Source of the DNA: Elusimicrobiota bacterium
GTDB taxonomy: Bacteria > Elusimicrobiota > Elusimicrobia > FEN-1173
Length of the DNA stretch: 42,701 bases
Direction: 5' to 3'
Assembly (NCBI GenBank): GCA_016714745.1
Contig: JADKCG010000026.1
Span: forward strand, 1 to 42,701
In this document: one piece after another, positions 1 to 9,771 of the stretch
How positions within the stretch are numbered: position 1 is the first letter of the stretch
Layout of the letters: the number at the start of each line of letters is the position of its first letter
The notes under the pieces: model-generated
The model's database searches: none
Told to the model about the DNA's origin: nothing
What the model saw: only the letters and a program-made list of their open reading frames with translations
Program-made: the position numbers and the translations under genes

Positions 1-2293
1 ACCGACGCCGCGTTGGGAGTCACCAAAAAACGGGTGGGAGTCCCTGGCGTCACATCGATTGTTTGGTTGACACTTTTGGGCACCGGGCTTGTGTCCACCA
101 CGCGGAGAGTGTTCGCCCCGATGGTGCCGAAAACCACATGATTGGCAAAGGCCTGGGGCGTCATGGGAAACGGGTTCTGAAAAGAAAACGTGACCACGGC
201 GGCGGCAGGTGCCGTCGATGAAAAGGTCAAGCTCGGCCACGAGGGACCAGCGAGCGGGGGGTCAATAATGGGATTGAAGTAGGCGTCTGTCAAGTAAACG
301 GTCGCGAGAACATTTTCATTCACGACCTGCGTGGTCGGTAACCCCGTTTTCCCGTCTGGGAAAAGGCTCCGCTGGATCCCGGGGGCCAGGGTTTCGCCCG
401 GCGCAACAAATACAATTTCCGAATAGGAACTGGGGTTGATCGTGAAGGCATCGCTTCGACCTTCCAAACCCGACATCCGAGCCACCAAACGTCCGTCCCC
501 CGCCGGATACGCCGTGCGGAGACGAATCCCGGAGGGAGTGGCATGATTGCCGGACCCGGGCATCATCGGGCTGGCCGCGGTGAGGTCCACATACCCTTGG
601 GTACCGGCACTGTTTTCAAGACTCATCACCACAAGGTCAGGGCTCCACCCAGCGGTCACATTGTCAACCACGTTCCATCCCTGATCAACCACATAAACCT
701 CGGCAGAGATTAAGGAACCGGCGATTTGAGGGGTGGGCACCGCGGGCGCGTTACCGGGCGCCTGCCCTGCGGTAAACGCCTGACCCGGCATCACCACATG
801 AAGCCGAAGCTGATCACCGTAGGGAATTTGAAACGGGGCCGATTCGCCAAAGTTGCCCAACCCATCGTCGAATTTGATGCAAGCGGCGGCCGCCCGCGGA
901 TAAAGAGTAATGGGACCGTTAAATACCCCCGCCGTAAAAAGCGCGGTCGTCTGCACCCCAGCCAACACAGGATTTGTGTCTAGGACCCAGCCCCAAAACT
1001 GCCCCCGCCGCAGTTTGAGAGAAAAACGGAGACGGGCCGATTGTTGGGGTACCCCACAACTGTGTTAGCGCTGGGGGTTCCATCGACCACGCGGGCCGAC
1101 ACGTTTAATGATTGCCCCGCTTTAAACCCCGCGGGCGGGACGACGGTCACTTCAATCAAGTTAGGCGCGCCGCTGTTCACAAAAATAGAGCTCACGCTGT
1201 TGCGGGCAGGGATGTTCAGGTCATAGACCCGAACTTGGTGGTTCACGTTGGCATAATAAAAGGTGAATTCGCCGTTGACCAGCACATTGTTCCCTACATT
1301 GATGATTTTCAGGCCTGGAACCGTATCGTTAGGAGGTCGAGGCGCATTGGGATAACTTAGAGATTCAAACGCCAGTGTCACGGGGCCCACCGGAGACAAG
1401 ATGGGGTTGTTAAATTGGTCCACAAGGTACGCCGTGACGTTCGCGACCGCCACATTTGCGGTCCCTGCCGTTGGAGCGCCCGACTTGCCGCTGGCGTTAA
1501 GAATAGACCCAGGATCCAGCGTTTCCCCGGGAAACAGGAGAACGATACGGCTGTACGCATCGGGGTCCATGCTGACGTTCGCGAACCCCGTGGCCAATCC
1601 CAAATTGAAATAGTTGATGGTGGCGGTTACGGTGATGCGGTTGGTTCGAGTGTTGGGGTCTGTTCCACGCAACATCACGTTCACGACCGCCTCCCCGTTC
1701 ACAAAATCGTTTCCGCTCACAATGTTCCCCGCGCCATTAACAACCACATCCCCCGTCGATGCCGAAACGGTGACGTTGTCATTGAACCCGGTCACCACCG
1801 CGCCCCCGGCGTTCAACCCGTCCTTGGCGCGGATCGTGACTTGAAAAACGGTCCCCACGGTCCCCGCGAACGCGGCGGGGGGAACAATTTCAAAACTACG
1901 CACCACGTTTTGCAAAGTGAAGGATTTGACGGAAGTGACAGGGATCGCGGCCAGCGCCTCGGTCACGGTGATAGGGGTATTCCCGGCGGCCACCGCGTTC
2001 CCAGCATAGAGCCCCCACGACACGATCGACGACCAGTCTAACCCATTGGGAGGATCGGCCAATGGGTTTTCCAACACCCCGGCAGGCAAAGTGACCACCA
2101 CATTGTGGGGGGCAGGATCGGGAGCCGCGCCCTGGTAAGGGGTGATGGTAAAAAATACATCGGGATCGCCTTTCATGACAGCGGTGGGGACATCGATCAC
2201 ATAGGAATTAAACGCCCAGGAGGCCCCCGCCGACCCCACCAAGGCCAAGGCCAACGCCATTCTCCGCCACCATGAACGAGAGAAAAACATCAT
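1..2293 (-). CDS. Large secreted Ig-like/adhesin-type protein, C-terminus beyond the window, one frameshift
   Basis: The protein opens with a signal peptide (arginine-containing start, then a hydrophobic stretch MALALALVGSAGASWA). After that come repeated beta-rich segments full of V, T, N, G and P, as in bacterial Ig-like or invasin-type surface proteins. The start is ATG at 2293, overlapping the TGA of the upstream gene as ATGA, so the two are probably translationally coupled. The frame that starts there stops at 980. Reading on from about 985 to base 1 in the -1 frame gives another 320 or so stop-free codons of the same composition. One missing G in the CCC at 986-988 (plus strand) would join them as GAGVLDTNPV. 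The true protein is therefore over 760 residues and continues past the left edge. Its mature N-terminus (YVIDVP...GDPDVFFTITP...DPAPH) matches the upstream gene, so the two are paralogues. No catalytic motif is visible; the function is unknown, with a surface or adhesion role inferred from composition. Confidence 0.75.
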
Positions 2294-3006
2294 GGGCTCT
2301 TTTCCGCGGGCAGAACCCATAAATCCACCGTACCCACCGCACGGGCACTTTGGCCCGGGTAGAGGGTCTGGGCGGTTACGGTTAACCGATTCGCCACCAG
2401 CCCATCGCTCGAAGAAAAGACAAAATCCGCCTGGGCCACCCCATCGACGAAATCTTCCTTGGCCATCACGGTCGGTTGAACCTCACCGAGAGCCGCGCGA
2501 ACATCCACCGTCCCCCGAAAAGATTTCACTGTCGCGCCGTCTTCATCCTGAGCCATCACTTGAAATCGAAAGGGAACCCCCACCCGCGGGGCGCTCATCC
2601 CTAACGGCGTCAAGACAAACCGGGCCACGGTCTTTTCCACATTCACAAATCCAGCACCAGAGATTTTAGCTTCCCCCGTTTTTTGGACCCGAATAAAAAT
2701 CCGACGATCCGTGAGCGCCGGGTCCAACACCAACCGAAAGGAGGTGATTCCCCCCACATCCCCGGCAGGAGAGCCAGCCAACGTCTCCAGTCGAACGCCT
2801 TTGGGAAGCCCAACAAATTTCACGGAGTGAGGGGCGGGATCCACCCCCCCCTCTTTGAGGGGAGTTACCCGGACAAAAACATCAGAATCCCCCACCATGA
2901 TAAAAGGTGGAATATCCAACACATACCGATCCACAGCCAAGACCGTTCCGGCCAAAGCCATGATCGGCGCAACTGAAATCGCCATCCTCCGAAATAAGCC
3001 CTTCAT
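2290..3006 (-). CDS. Secreted Ig-like protein, paralogue of the downstream gene
   Basis: About 238 residues. The chosen start, ATG at 3006, gives MKGLFRRMAISVAPIMALAG, a textbook signal peptide; an in-frame ATG at 3060 would add 18 residues before it. The mature part begins RYVLDIPPFIMVGDSDVFVR and contains DPAPHSV. These align with YVIDVP, GDPDVFF and DPAPHNV in the next gene, showing a tandem paralogous pair. It holds about two beta-sandwich-like units with DFVDGVAQADFVF, a phrase typical of bacterial Ig-like repeats. The TGA stop overlaps the next ATG. A good promoter lies at 3195-3223. No enzymatic motifs were found; a periplasmic, exported or surface-structural role is inference. Confidence 0.7.
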   Translation of the reverse strand: MKGLFRRMAISVAPIMALAGTVLAVDRYVLDIPPFIMVGDSDVFVRVTPLKEGGVDPAPHSVKFVGLPKGVRLETLAGSPAGDVGGITSFRLVLDPALTDRRIFIRVQKTGEAKISGAGFVNVEKTVARFVLTPLGMSAPRVGVPFRFQVMAQDEDGATVKSFRGTVDVRAALGEVQPTVMAKEDFVDGVAQADFVFSSSDGLVANRLTVTAQTLYPGQSARAVGTVDLWVLPAEKSP

Positions 3007-3194
3007 ATATGTGTAGGCAGAACCATACCCCTCCACATGCAACACTCTGGCCAATCCCAAAACCCCAGTAATGCATCAAACCCTATTTCAAAAAAACCTG
3101 TGGAAGTGAAAACGGGCCCCAGCGTTCATGTTGTCAAAAAGAAAGTCCGACGCCAAAAGCCCCTCCAACACCCAAAACAAGCACCCACAAAAGA

Positions 3195-3223
3195 AGCATA
3201 ACCCCCAATCAATTTTTTTTCAA
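3195..3223 (-). promoter_or_regulatory. Sigma70-like promoter for the secreted-protein pair
   Basis: On the minus strand TTGAAA (3223-3218) and TATGCT (3200-3195) are separated by exactly 17 nt, within an A/T-rich stretch. Transcription would begin near 3188, giving a 5' leader of about 180 nt before the ATG at 3006. It is the only well-formed promoter in this 400-bp gap. Confidence 0.6.
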
Positions 3224-3320
3224 GGCTTTTTTTCTTACATACTAGTACTAGGGGACGTTGTATATATTGTATATATTCTTCCTCATCGGCGCGACGATTC
3301 AGTTTTGCGCTCCGAGGTGA

Positions 3321-3411
3321 ATTTTGTAGTTGCCCGATTTATCGGGCGGTTGTCCGTCGGATGATCTTGTCCTGGGAAATAGTTCCCCCATAAATGGGGC
3401 AAATACAAAAT
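3321..3411. repeat. Inverted pair of REP-like palindromes downstream of the efflux operon
   Basis: Left arm 3321-3349 and right arm 3386-3411 are inverted copies of one sequence. Both contain ATTTTGTA-x-TTGCCC-x-ATTTAT-x-GGG, and each core is itself a palindrome (CCCGATTTATCGGG; CCCCATAAATGGGG). A third copy of the core with the same CGGTT flank lies at 8351-8369. The rest of 3061-3462 holds only the promoter above and no convincing gene. The hairpins could slow transcription leaving the efflux operon, but there is no U-tract of a classical terminator. Confidence 0.6.
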
Positions 3412-3462
3412 GCTCGCTCAGTCGGGTGGACCAGGCGCCTAAAGAGACACCGAAACCGCTAT

Positions 3463-3828
3463 TCAGTTTGGAGTGTTGGATTGTGATTTTTTTATATCAA
3501 TGAGCACATAATCCGCCCCCATGCCCATTTCATCTGCGGCGGCATCCAACACCTTTTGAATGTCGTCCCGTTTGACCTTCGCCTCTTTTTTCACTGTGAA
3601 CATGACGACCCGCGTTTTCTGATCCACCTTCACGTCCATGAGTGATTTCATCGCGGAGAGCTTCGACTGCACCCATTCCGCGCATCCGCCGCAAACAAAT
3701 GCTTTGATCGTCCCGGAATATTGCCCCGGAGACAAGAGGTCATCCCCTGCTTTCTTATCCGTTTTAGTCGCCGCCATAAGCACGGTGCCAAGAACCAACA
3801 AACCCACCACTGCCATTAACTTTTTCAT
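3463..3828 (-). CDS. Periplasmic heavy-metal-associated (HMA-like) protein
   Basis: 121 residues: a signal peptide (MKKLMAVVGLLVLGTVLMAA), then a single small alpha/beta domain with the pair C46-G-G-C49 in AFVCGGCAEWV. After it comes a VDQKTRVVMFTVKKEAKVKRDDI segment like the second half of HMA (ferredoxin-fold) domains. HMA proteins bind soft metals such as Cu(I), Ag(I) or Hg(II) through such a cysteine pair. Here the usual GMxCxxC becomes FVCGGC. Its ATG lies one base after the TGA of the CusA-like gene, and a perfect AGGAGGTG Shine-Dalgarno sits inside the pump's last codons. It is thus the last gene of the efflux operon. A periplasmic metal-chaperone role delivering to the pump or adaptor is inference. 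Confidence 0.75.
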   Translation of the reverse strand: MKKLMAVVGLLVLGTVLMAATKTDKKAGDDLLSPGQYSGTIKAFVCGGCAEWVQSKLSAMKSLMDVKVDQKTRVVMFTVKKEAKVKRDDIQKVLDAAADEMGMGADYVLIDIKKSQSNTPN

Positions 3829-3829
3829 T

Positions 3830-6800
3830 TCACACCTCCTTAATGTCCCGCTTCTTCCAAATATAATACAGCGGGGGATACACCAACAGCTCCAACAGAA
3901 AACTCGTCACCAGCCCCCCGATCATGGGCGCCGCCACCCGCTTCATCATGTCCGACCCAATCCCTGTCGACCACATGATGGGGAGCAACCCCATCATGGT
4001 GGCCATTACCGTCATGGCTTTGGGCCGAATCCGCTTGACCGCCCCGTGGATAATGGCCTCTTCCAAATCTTTCAACGTTTTCATGGTGCCCTTCCGCACG
4101 GCTTCGTTGTAAGAGAGGTCCAAGAAGAGAAGCATGAACACCCCGGTCTCCGCATCCAATCCCATGAGCGCAATCATTCCCACCCAGACGGCAATGGAAA
4201 CGTTATAGTCCAAGATCCAAAGATACCACACCGCCCCAATCACAGAAAACGGCACCGCCAACATGACGATCGCGGCCTTCAATGTGGATTTGGTATTCAT
4301 GTACAGTAACAGGAATATAAGAAAGAAGGTGATGGGCACCACGACTTTCAACCGTTCCCGAACCCGCAACATGTTCTCGTACTGACCGCTCCAGACCAGC
4401 GAATACCCCATGGGGAGTGACAATTTTTCTCGCACCCGACTTTCGCCTCCGCCACATAACTCCCCACGTCCCGCCCGGCCAAGTCCACATAAACGTAGCC
4501 GGACAACATTCCGTTTTCGTCCCGGATCATCCCGGGCCCCGACACCAATTCAATGTCCGCCAACTGAGCCAAAGGAATCTGAGCCCCCTCCATGGTGGGC
4601 ACCAGCACCCGTTTCAATTTTGTCAGATTGTCGCGCAGTTCGCGGGCATACCGAACATTGACAGAATAGCGCTCGCGCCCTTCCACGGTGGTGGTCACGT
4701 TCTCGCCGCCAATGGCCGACATAATGACCGTATTGGCCTCGTCAATGGTCAACCCATACCGAGCCAACTGGTCGCGTTTGAGTTTGAAATCTAAAAAATA
4801 CCCGCCTGCGGTCCGTTCCGCGTAAATACTGCGGGTTCCAGGCAGATCTTTTAAAATCCCTTCAATATTGACCCCGATCTTTTCAATGACATTTAAGTCC
4901 GCGCCAAAAATTTTAATACCAATCGGTGTTCGCACCCCGGTGGTCAGCATATCGATCCGGCCCTTGATCGGCATGGTCCAGGCATTGGTGACGCCGGGGA
5001 ATTGCATGGCTTGATCCATTTCCTCGATCAATTCCTCTTTGCTGATATGGTCCGGCCAAATGTGCCGAAACGGCGCTTGAAGAAATTTCGGTAAATCCAC
5101 ATACCACCGTTTTTTGGACCGCCACTGGTCCATGGGTTTCAGCATGACGGTGGTCTCCATCATGGAAAAAGGTGCGGGATCCGTGGACGTTTCCGCCCGG
5201 CCGGCTTTCCCAAACACCCGTTCCACTTCCGGAAAACCTCTTAATATTTTGTCCTGGGCTTGCAACAGTTTCTGAGCTTCCGTCACCGAAAGGCCCGGCA
5301 AAGTCGTGGGCATATAAAGGAGCGTTCCCTCATAGAGAGGCGGCATAAATTCCGACCCCAATTTCATATAGACGGGGACGGTGCTCAACATTAAAAGGAC
5401 AGCCCCCCGATCGTCACTGCCCGGTGAGATAAAACCCAACGGCAGACAGGCTCATAAATTTTAAAGAGAATCCGGCTGATCGGATGTTTTTCCTCTTTGT
5501 AGTACCGGCCTACCGTCACGGTATTCCAAATGGTTGAAATCCACCGGGGCTTGAAATGAGAATAGTCCATGCGCGTAAACATCATGCGCATGGCCGGGTC
5601 CAGAGTAATGGCCAATAGCGCGGCGATGGCCATGGACAGATTTTTGGTATAGGCCAAGGGTTTAAAAAGCCGCCCTTCCTGATCCACCAGGGTAAAGACC
5701 GGTAGAAACGCGATGGCGATGACCAAGAGAGAGAAGAACACCGAGGGCCCCACTTCTTTTAGCGCTTGCAAACGCACTTCGTAGAAATCGCCCTTCCTCC
5801 CTCCTTCGATCCATTCCTCCAACCGTTTGTAGGCGTTTTCCACCTCGACAATGGCCCCGTCCACCAAAACGCCGATCGAAATGGCGATTCCGGCCAAGGA
5901 CATGATGTTGGTGGTCAACCCCATGAAATACATGGGAATGAACGCCAACACAACAGAAATGGGAATGGTCAAAATGGGAATGATCGCCGATGGAATGTGC
6001 CATAAGAAAAGAAGAATCACCAAACTAACGATGATCATCTCCAACGTCAACTCTTCTTTCAGCGTCTGGATCGCCCGGTGGATGAGGTCCGACCGATCGT
6101 AGGTCGTGACGATCTCAACGCCTTTGGGAAGCGACGGTTTGACTTCGTCTAATTTGGCCTTGACGCGATCGATCACATTCAGGGCGTTCTCCCCGTAGCG
6201 CATCACCACGATGCCGCCCACGGTGTCTCCCTCTCCGTCCAAGTCCGCGATGCCGCGTCGCATTTCCGGCCCCACCTCCACCCGCGCGATGCTCTTCACC
6301 AAAATCGGCGTGCCGTGTCCATCGCGGCCAAGCACAATGTGTTCAAGGTCCTCTTTGCTCTTGGCGTACCCACGGCCGCGCACCATATATTCGGTCCCGG
6401 AAAATTCCACCAACCGCCCGCCCACGTCGTTGTTGCCCGCGCGGATCGCCTCCACCACGTTCATGAGCGGAACGTTGTAAGCCTGAAGCGCGCGGGGGTT
6501 CACGTTCACTTGATACTGTTTTTGAAACCCCCCGATGGAAGCCACTTCGGCCACCCCGGGCACCGATTGGAGCCAATAACGCAAATACCAATCCTGAAAA
6601 CTCCGCAGTTGCGCCAAATCGTTTTGCCCCGTCTTGTCCACGAGCGCGTATTGATACACCCACCCCACCCCGGTGGCGTCCGGCCCCAGTTCGGTTTTGA
6701 CTCCCGAGGGAAGCGCAGAGGTGATTTTAGAAAGATATTCCAAAACCCGACTGCGTGCCCAATAAACGTCTGTCCCGTCTTCAAAAATAATGTACACGTA

Positions 6801-7070
6801 AGAAAAACCAAAATCCGAAAACCCCCGAACCGATTTTACTTTGGGCGCCCCCAAAAGCGCCGTCACAATAGGATACGTCACCTGATCTTCAATAATGTCC
6901 GGGCTTCTGTCCCACCGGGAATAAACGATGACTTGTGTGTCCGACAAATCCGGAATCGCGACCAAGGGAGCGTTCTTCATGGCATAGGTCGCCCCCACCA
7001 CAGCCACCAACGTAAAAAGAAGAACCAGATATTTATGGCGCGCTGAAAACTCAATAATTTTTTCAATCAT
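3830..7070 (-). CDS. cusA: CusA-like heavy-metal RND efflux pump, interrupted by two frameshifts
   Basis: Inner-membrane proton-driven RND pump of the heavy-metal (HME) subfamily, about 1080 residues once joined (family about 1050). TM1 lies near residues 14-30. The TM4 relay GVLVDGAIVEVEN (D404) matches the essential Asp region of CusA. PAPFSMMETT and GRIDMLTTG carry methionines at the positions of the CusA periplasmic metal-binding Met residues, supporting Cu/Ag. The frame from ATG 7070 (GAGGTG ribosome site) stops at 5391. It resumes after one missing G in the G6 run 5403-5408, giving IGGAVLLML. A second missing G in the run 4435-4437 joins AEAKVG to VREKLSLPMGY. Each break preserves the alignment exactly, so consensus error is more likely than true inactivation. 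It follows the CusB-like gene by 96 nt (7071-7166), which contains an imperfect hairpin. Confidence 0.85.
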
Positions 7071-7166
7071 AGAAACACCTCAATTGGTTTCGCTCTCCCG
7101 CTGGCGCGAGAGGGCGCCATATGTGAACCGGAATTGACACAACGGAGATATCAATAAAAATCCCCG

Positions 7167-8396
7167 TCATTGCGTCGCTCCCGCCGCCGCCCTCAGTTTC
7201 GATTCTGAATCAATGAAGAAATTGGCCGACGTCACAACCTCTTCGCCCTCGCTCAATCCATCCAAAACTTCCACCACATTTTCCGCTTCCTGTCCCACAG
7301 TAACAACTCTCGGCTCAAACCGACCAGGCCCGATTTTGACAAACGCGATTTTACGCGTGCCCGTATCCATGACCGCCTCTTGGGGTGCCGCCAGTCGACG
7401 CCCCAGAAAAACAGGGATCGATACCTCCACATACATTTCGGGTTTTAACATTCCTTCGGAGGGAACCTCGCCCCGCACACGCAAAGTGCGCGTTTCAGGA
7501 TTCAAAATCGTGTCCACCGCCACCACCTGACCAATAAAACTGCGCCCCGGGTACGCCACGCTCGAGATCTCCATCTTTTGTCCCGCCTTTACAAGACCGC
7601 TTTCATATTCGTATATTTGGGCGTACACCCAAACCGTTCCGCCTTTTTGCCCCAGCAAGAGATTCGTGGGATCCCCCTTCGCTCGCCCCAACCGGTCAAT
7701 CTGAGAATCCGACAACCCCATCTGTTGCAATCGCAGGCGAGAAGAAGAAATGAGCCCCTCCGTTCTCTCCCGCACATCGGACCACGGGCTATCTATTGCT
7801 TTATTCCGAGATTTCAACGCTTCACGATATTCCACCAAAGCACTGTAAAGGTCTGGATCGTAAGCAATCCGTCCGCTGGCACGAACCAATTTCGATATGT
7901 CCTGGCGCGCCACGGACGACGTTTTCACCCCAATCAACTGTTCCCGCTCCTCCGAAATTTGAACAGAAGAACGACCAGATGGGACATTCGTCCCTAGGGC
8001 ATTCGTCCCCTCCTCAGCAAAAACGGGGACATACCACTTGTCTTCACGGAACAGGCGATGGGCCCCGGGGGGGTCCATAGGGTTCCGATAAAACAAGGGG
8101 GTCTTCTCCCTGGGCGTCGCGGCAGACTCTTGTGCCTTAATGGGAACCAGTCGCATGCCGCAGATAGGACAATCTCCAGAACGATCAGAGGTATAAGTCG
8201 GATGCATCGGACAATGATATTTCGTGGCGACGGCACTCGCCTCCTTTTCCACACCCCTCTCGCAGGCGGTAAAAACAGTTCCTCCCGCCAATAGAAAAAC
8301 GGCCGCTACGAAAAGACCCAAAAAGCGTTTACCCAGGACGTTCGTATCTCCCCCATTTATGGGGCGGTTCTCGCGATTGCAAATTAAATTTTTCAT
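7167..8396 (-). CDS. cusB: CusB-like periplasmic adaptor (membrane fusion protein) with metal-binding domain
   Basis: 409 residues. This is the adaptor that links the RND pump to the outer-membrane channel. Residues 24-45 form a lipoprotein-type signal ending near FTAC (C45), though the lipobox is imperfect. Residues 60-84 hold the heavy-metal-binding motif YHCPMHP...CPICGMRLVP (C62, M64, H65, C76, C79), seen in CusB/CzcB relatives. Then come a helical hairpin, a barrel-sandwich and beta-barrel region (GGTVWVYAQIYEYE, VDTILNPETRTLRVR), and a C-terminal proximal domain. ATG 8396 overlaps the TGA of the channel gene (ATGA) with AAGGAG upstream. Residues about 8-17 are encoded by a palindromic repeat (8351-8369), giving an unusual extension before the signal sequence. 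Confidence 0.88.
   Translation of the reverse strand: MKNLICNRENRPINGGDTNVLGKRFLGLFVAAVFLLAGGTVFTACERGVEKEASAVATKYHCPMHPTYTSDRSGDCPICGMRLVPIKAQESAATPREKTPLFYRNPMDPPGAHRLFREDKWYVPVFAEEGTNALGTNVPSGRSSVQISEEREQLIGVKTSSVARQDISKLVRASGRIAYDPDLYSALVEYREALKSRNKAIDSPWSDVRERTEGLISSSRLRLQQMGLSDSQIDRLGRAKGDPTNLLLGQKGGTVWVYAQIYEYESGLVKAGQKMEISSVAYPGRSFIGQVVAVDTILNPETRTLRVRGEVPSEGMLKPEMYVEVSIPVFLGRRLAAPQEAVMDTGTRKIAFVKIGPGRFEPRVVTVGQEAENVVEVLDGLSEGEEVVTSANFFIDSESKLRAAAGATQ
8351..8369. repeat. REP-like palindrome inside the cusB 5' end
   Basis: CCCCATTTATGGGG followed by CGGTTCTCG. The same palindrome plus CGGTT flank occurs in the 3321-3411 repeat pair. Here it is translated as part of the N-terminal extension (NRPINGG) upstream of the signal sequence. 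Confidence 0.5.
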
Positions 8397-9673
8397 TGTC
8401 CTTTCTCCTTCGACACTAAATCAACGCCCACCACCCGTTCCAATTCCGCCTTAAACTGTTCGTATTGAGACAAGTGTTCGTAATATTCCAAACGAAATTG
8501 AAGGAGCGAACGAACCGCATCCAGCAATTCCAAAAAACTCATCTTGTCTGCTCGATACGCCGCGGACGTCACATTGAGCGCATGCTCCGCCTGGGGAAGA
8601 ACACTCGTCTGATACAACTCTGCCAAACGGTGAGACGTCTGCACTTTGACGAGAAGGGATTTCACGTCAAAGTGCGTCATATTTTTCATACTTTGATATT
8701 CCGCTAGGGCCATGTCCCGTTCGGCCCTTGCTTCCCGCACCCTGGCGCCCTGCTTCCAAAACCACAGAGGAAGAGTGAACCCCACCATGGCGTCGTGGCT
8801 GTCCATGCCATCCGCCATATCTCGCCGCCGGTATTGGAGCATGAGGTCGGGCAGATAGTCCGACCGCCCCAAGGTCACCTGGGTGCGACTCTTTTCCACA
8901 GCCAGGGCCGCCCCCCGCAGGTCCGGTCGAGATTCCACTGCCTGGGCCTCCAACTGGGCTAGAGACAGCGCTAAGGTTTGGGGATTTGGTTCCTGGGGAA
9001 TGCCCAAGGGCGATTCGGGCGACCGGTTTAACAAGGTGTTTAACATGGCCGCATTAATCTCTTTTTCCTGTTGAAGCGACACCAGTTCATTAAGCATCTT
9101 AGAAAGTTCCACTTGGGCTTTCAGCGCGTCAGACTGGGTCGCTTTCCCAGCCGCATAGCGTGCTTCCGCCACCTTGGAAAATTGTCCCATCAAATCGGCA
9201 TTTTCCTTAAAGATTTGGATGGCGTGGTGGGAGAGATACAGCATGGAGTAGGCCCGCTTCGCTCGGGACAACACGTCCAGTTCCTTGGCCTGAAACCCGG
9301 CCTCCGCTTCCTCCGCCTCTTGCCGGGCCCGGCGGCTCGCATAGTAAAGGGTGGTCGGAAACGGGATCTCCTGTGAAATGACGATGTTCTTTTCTTCCGC
9401 GTCCGTCCATACGTTTTTCCCACGCGGTGAGTACATCCGCTCAAATTCCAGTCGAGGTTTATCGGGTGTCGCCGACTGAGCCACGCGGGCCGCAAAAGAC
9501 CGCCACCGTTCCCGCGCGGCCTTGATTTCAGGATTATCCCGTTGGACAACTTCCATCACAGTCGCCAAACTCAGGGGGGAAACATTTGTCTCCCCTCCCC
9601 AAACCCCTTCGGACGCCATAAAAAAAATAATCGCTAGCCCCAACCAACGCGTTATCAAATGTTTTGTTTTCAT
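8393..9673 (-). CDS. TolC/CusC-family outer-membrane efflux channel
   Basis: 426 residues: a signal peptide (through MASEGVWG), then two outer-membrane-efflux-protein (OEP) repeats of long amphipathic helices. The regular A/E/R/Q-rich helices are visible, for example NPEIKAARERWRSFAARVAQ at the start and RLAELYQTSVLPQAEHALNV in the second half. It would be the trimeric exit duct of the tripartite efflux complex. The start at 9673 has GGGGAGGGA upstream. It is second in the operon, after the small Cys protein and overlapping cusB by ATGA. Substrate specificity is inferred only from the CusA/CusB partners. Confidence 0.87.
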   Translation of the reverse strand: MKTKHLITRWLGLAIIFFMASEGVWGGETNVSPLSLATVMEVVQRDNPEIKAARERWRSFAARVAQSATPDKPRLEFERMYSPRGKNVWTDAEEKNIVISQEIPFPTTLYYASRRARQEAEEAEAGFQAKELDVLSRAKRAYSMLYLSHHAIQIFKENADLMGQFSKVAEARYAAGKATQSDALKAQVELSKMLNELVSLQQEKEINAAMLNTLLNRSPESPLGIPQEPNPQTLALSLAQLEAQAVESRPDLRGAALAVEKSRTQVTLGRSDYLPDLMLQYRRRDMADGMDSHDAMVGFTLPLWFWKQGARVREARAERDMALAEYQSMKNMTHFDVKSLLVKVQTSHRLAELYQTSVLPQAEHALNVTSAAYRADKMSFLELLDAVRSLLQFRLEYYEHLSQYEQFKAELERVVGVDLVSKEKGQ

Positions 9674-9771
9674 AAGCGGTCCCTCCCCAATAACATAAAA
9701 ATTCCACCCCCGCAGATGCGGAGCCGTTTTAATTGGGACGGGAAATATGAGGAAAAGAAGTTCCCGCCCGC

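Noticed and set aside
1415..2041. 208-residue plus-strand frame antisense to the secreted protein
   Set aside because: Mirror frame of a real gene in GC-rich DNA; His/Arg-rich with no domain.
3128..3364. 78-residue plus-strand reading frame in the 3061-3462 gap
   Set aside because: Lys/Asn/Gln-rich without a ribosome site; overlaps the promoter and the repeat pair.
3338..3402. Palindromes downstream of the efflux operon as a rho-independent terminator
   Set aside because: Stems are followed by mixed sequence, not a T-tract, on the minus strand.
4435..5408. Programmed -1 frameshifting in the CusA-like gene
   Set aside because: No slippery heptamer with a downstream structure; two independent sites in one pump and the same pattern in unrelated genes favour sequence error.
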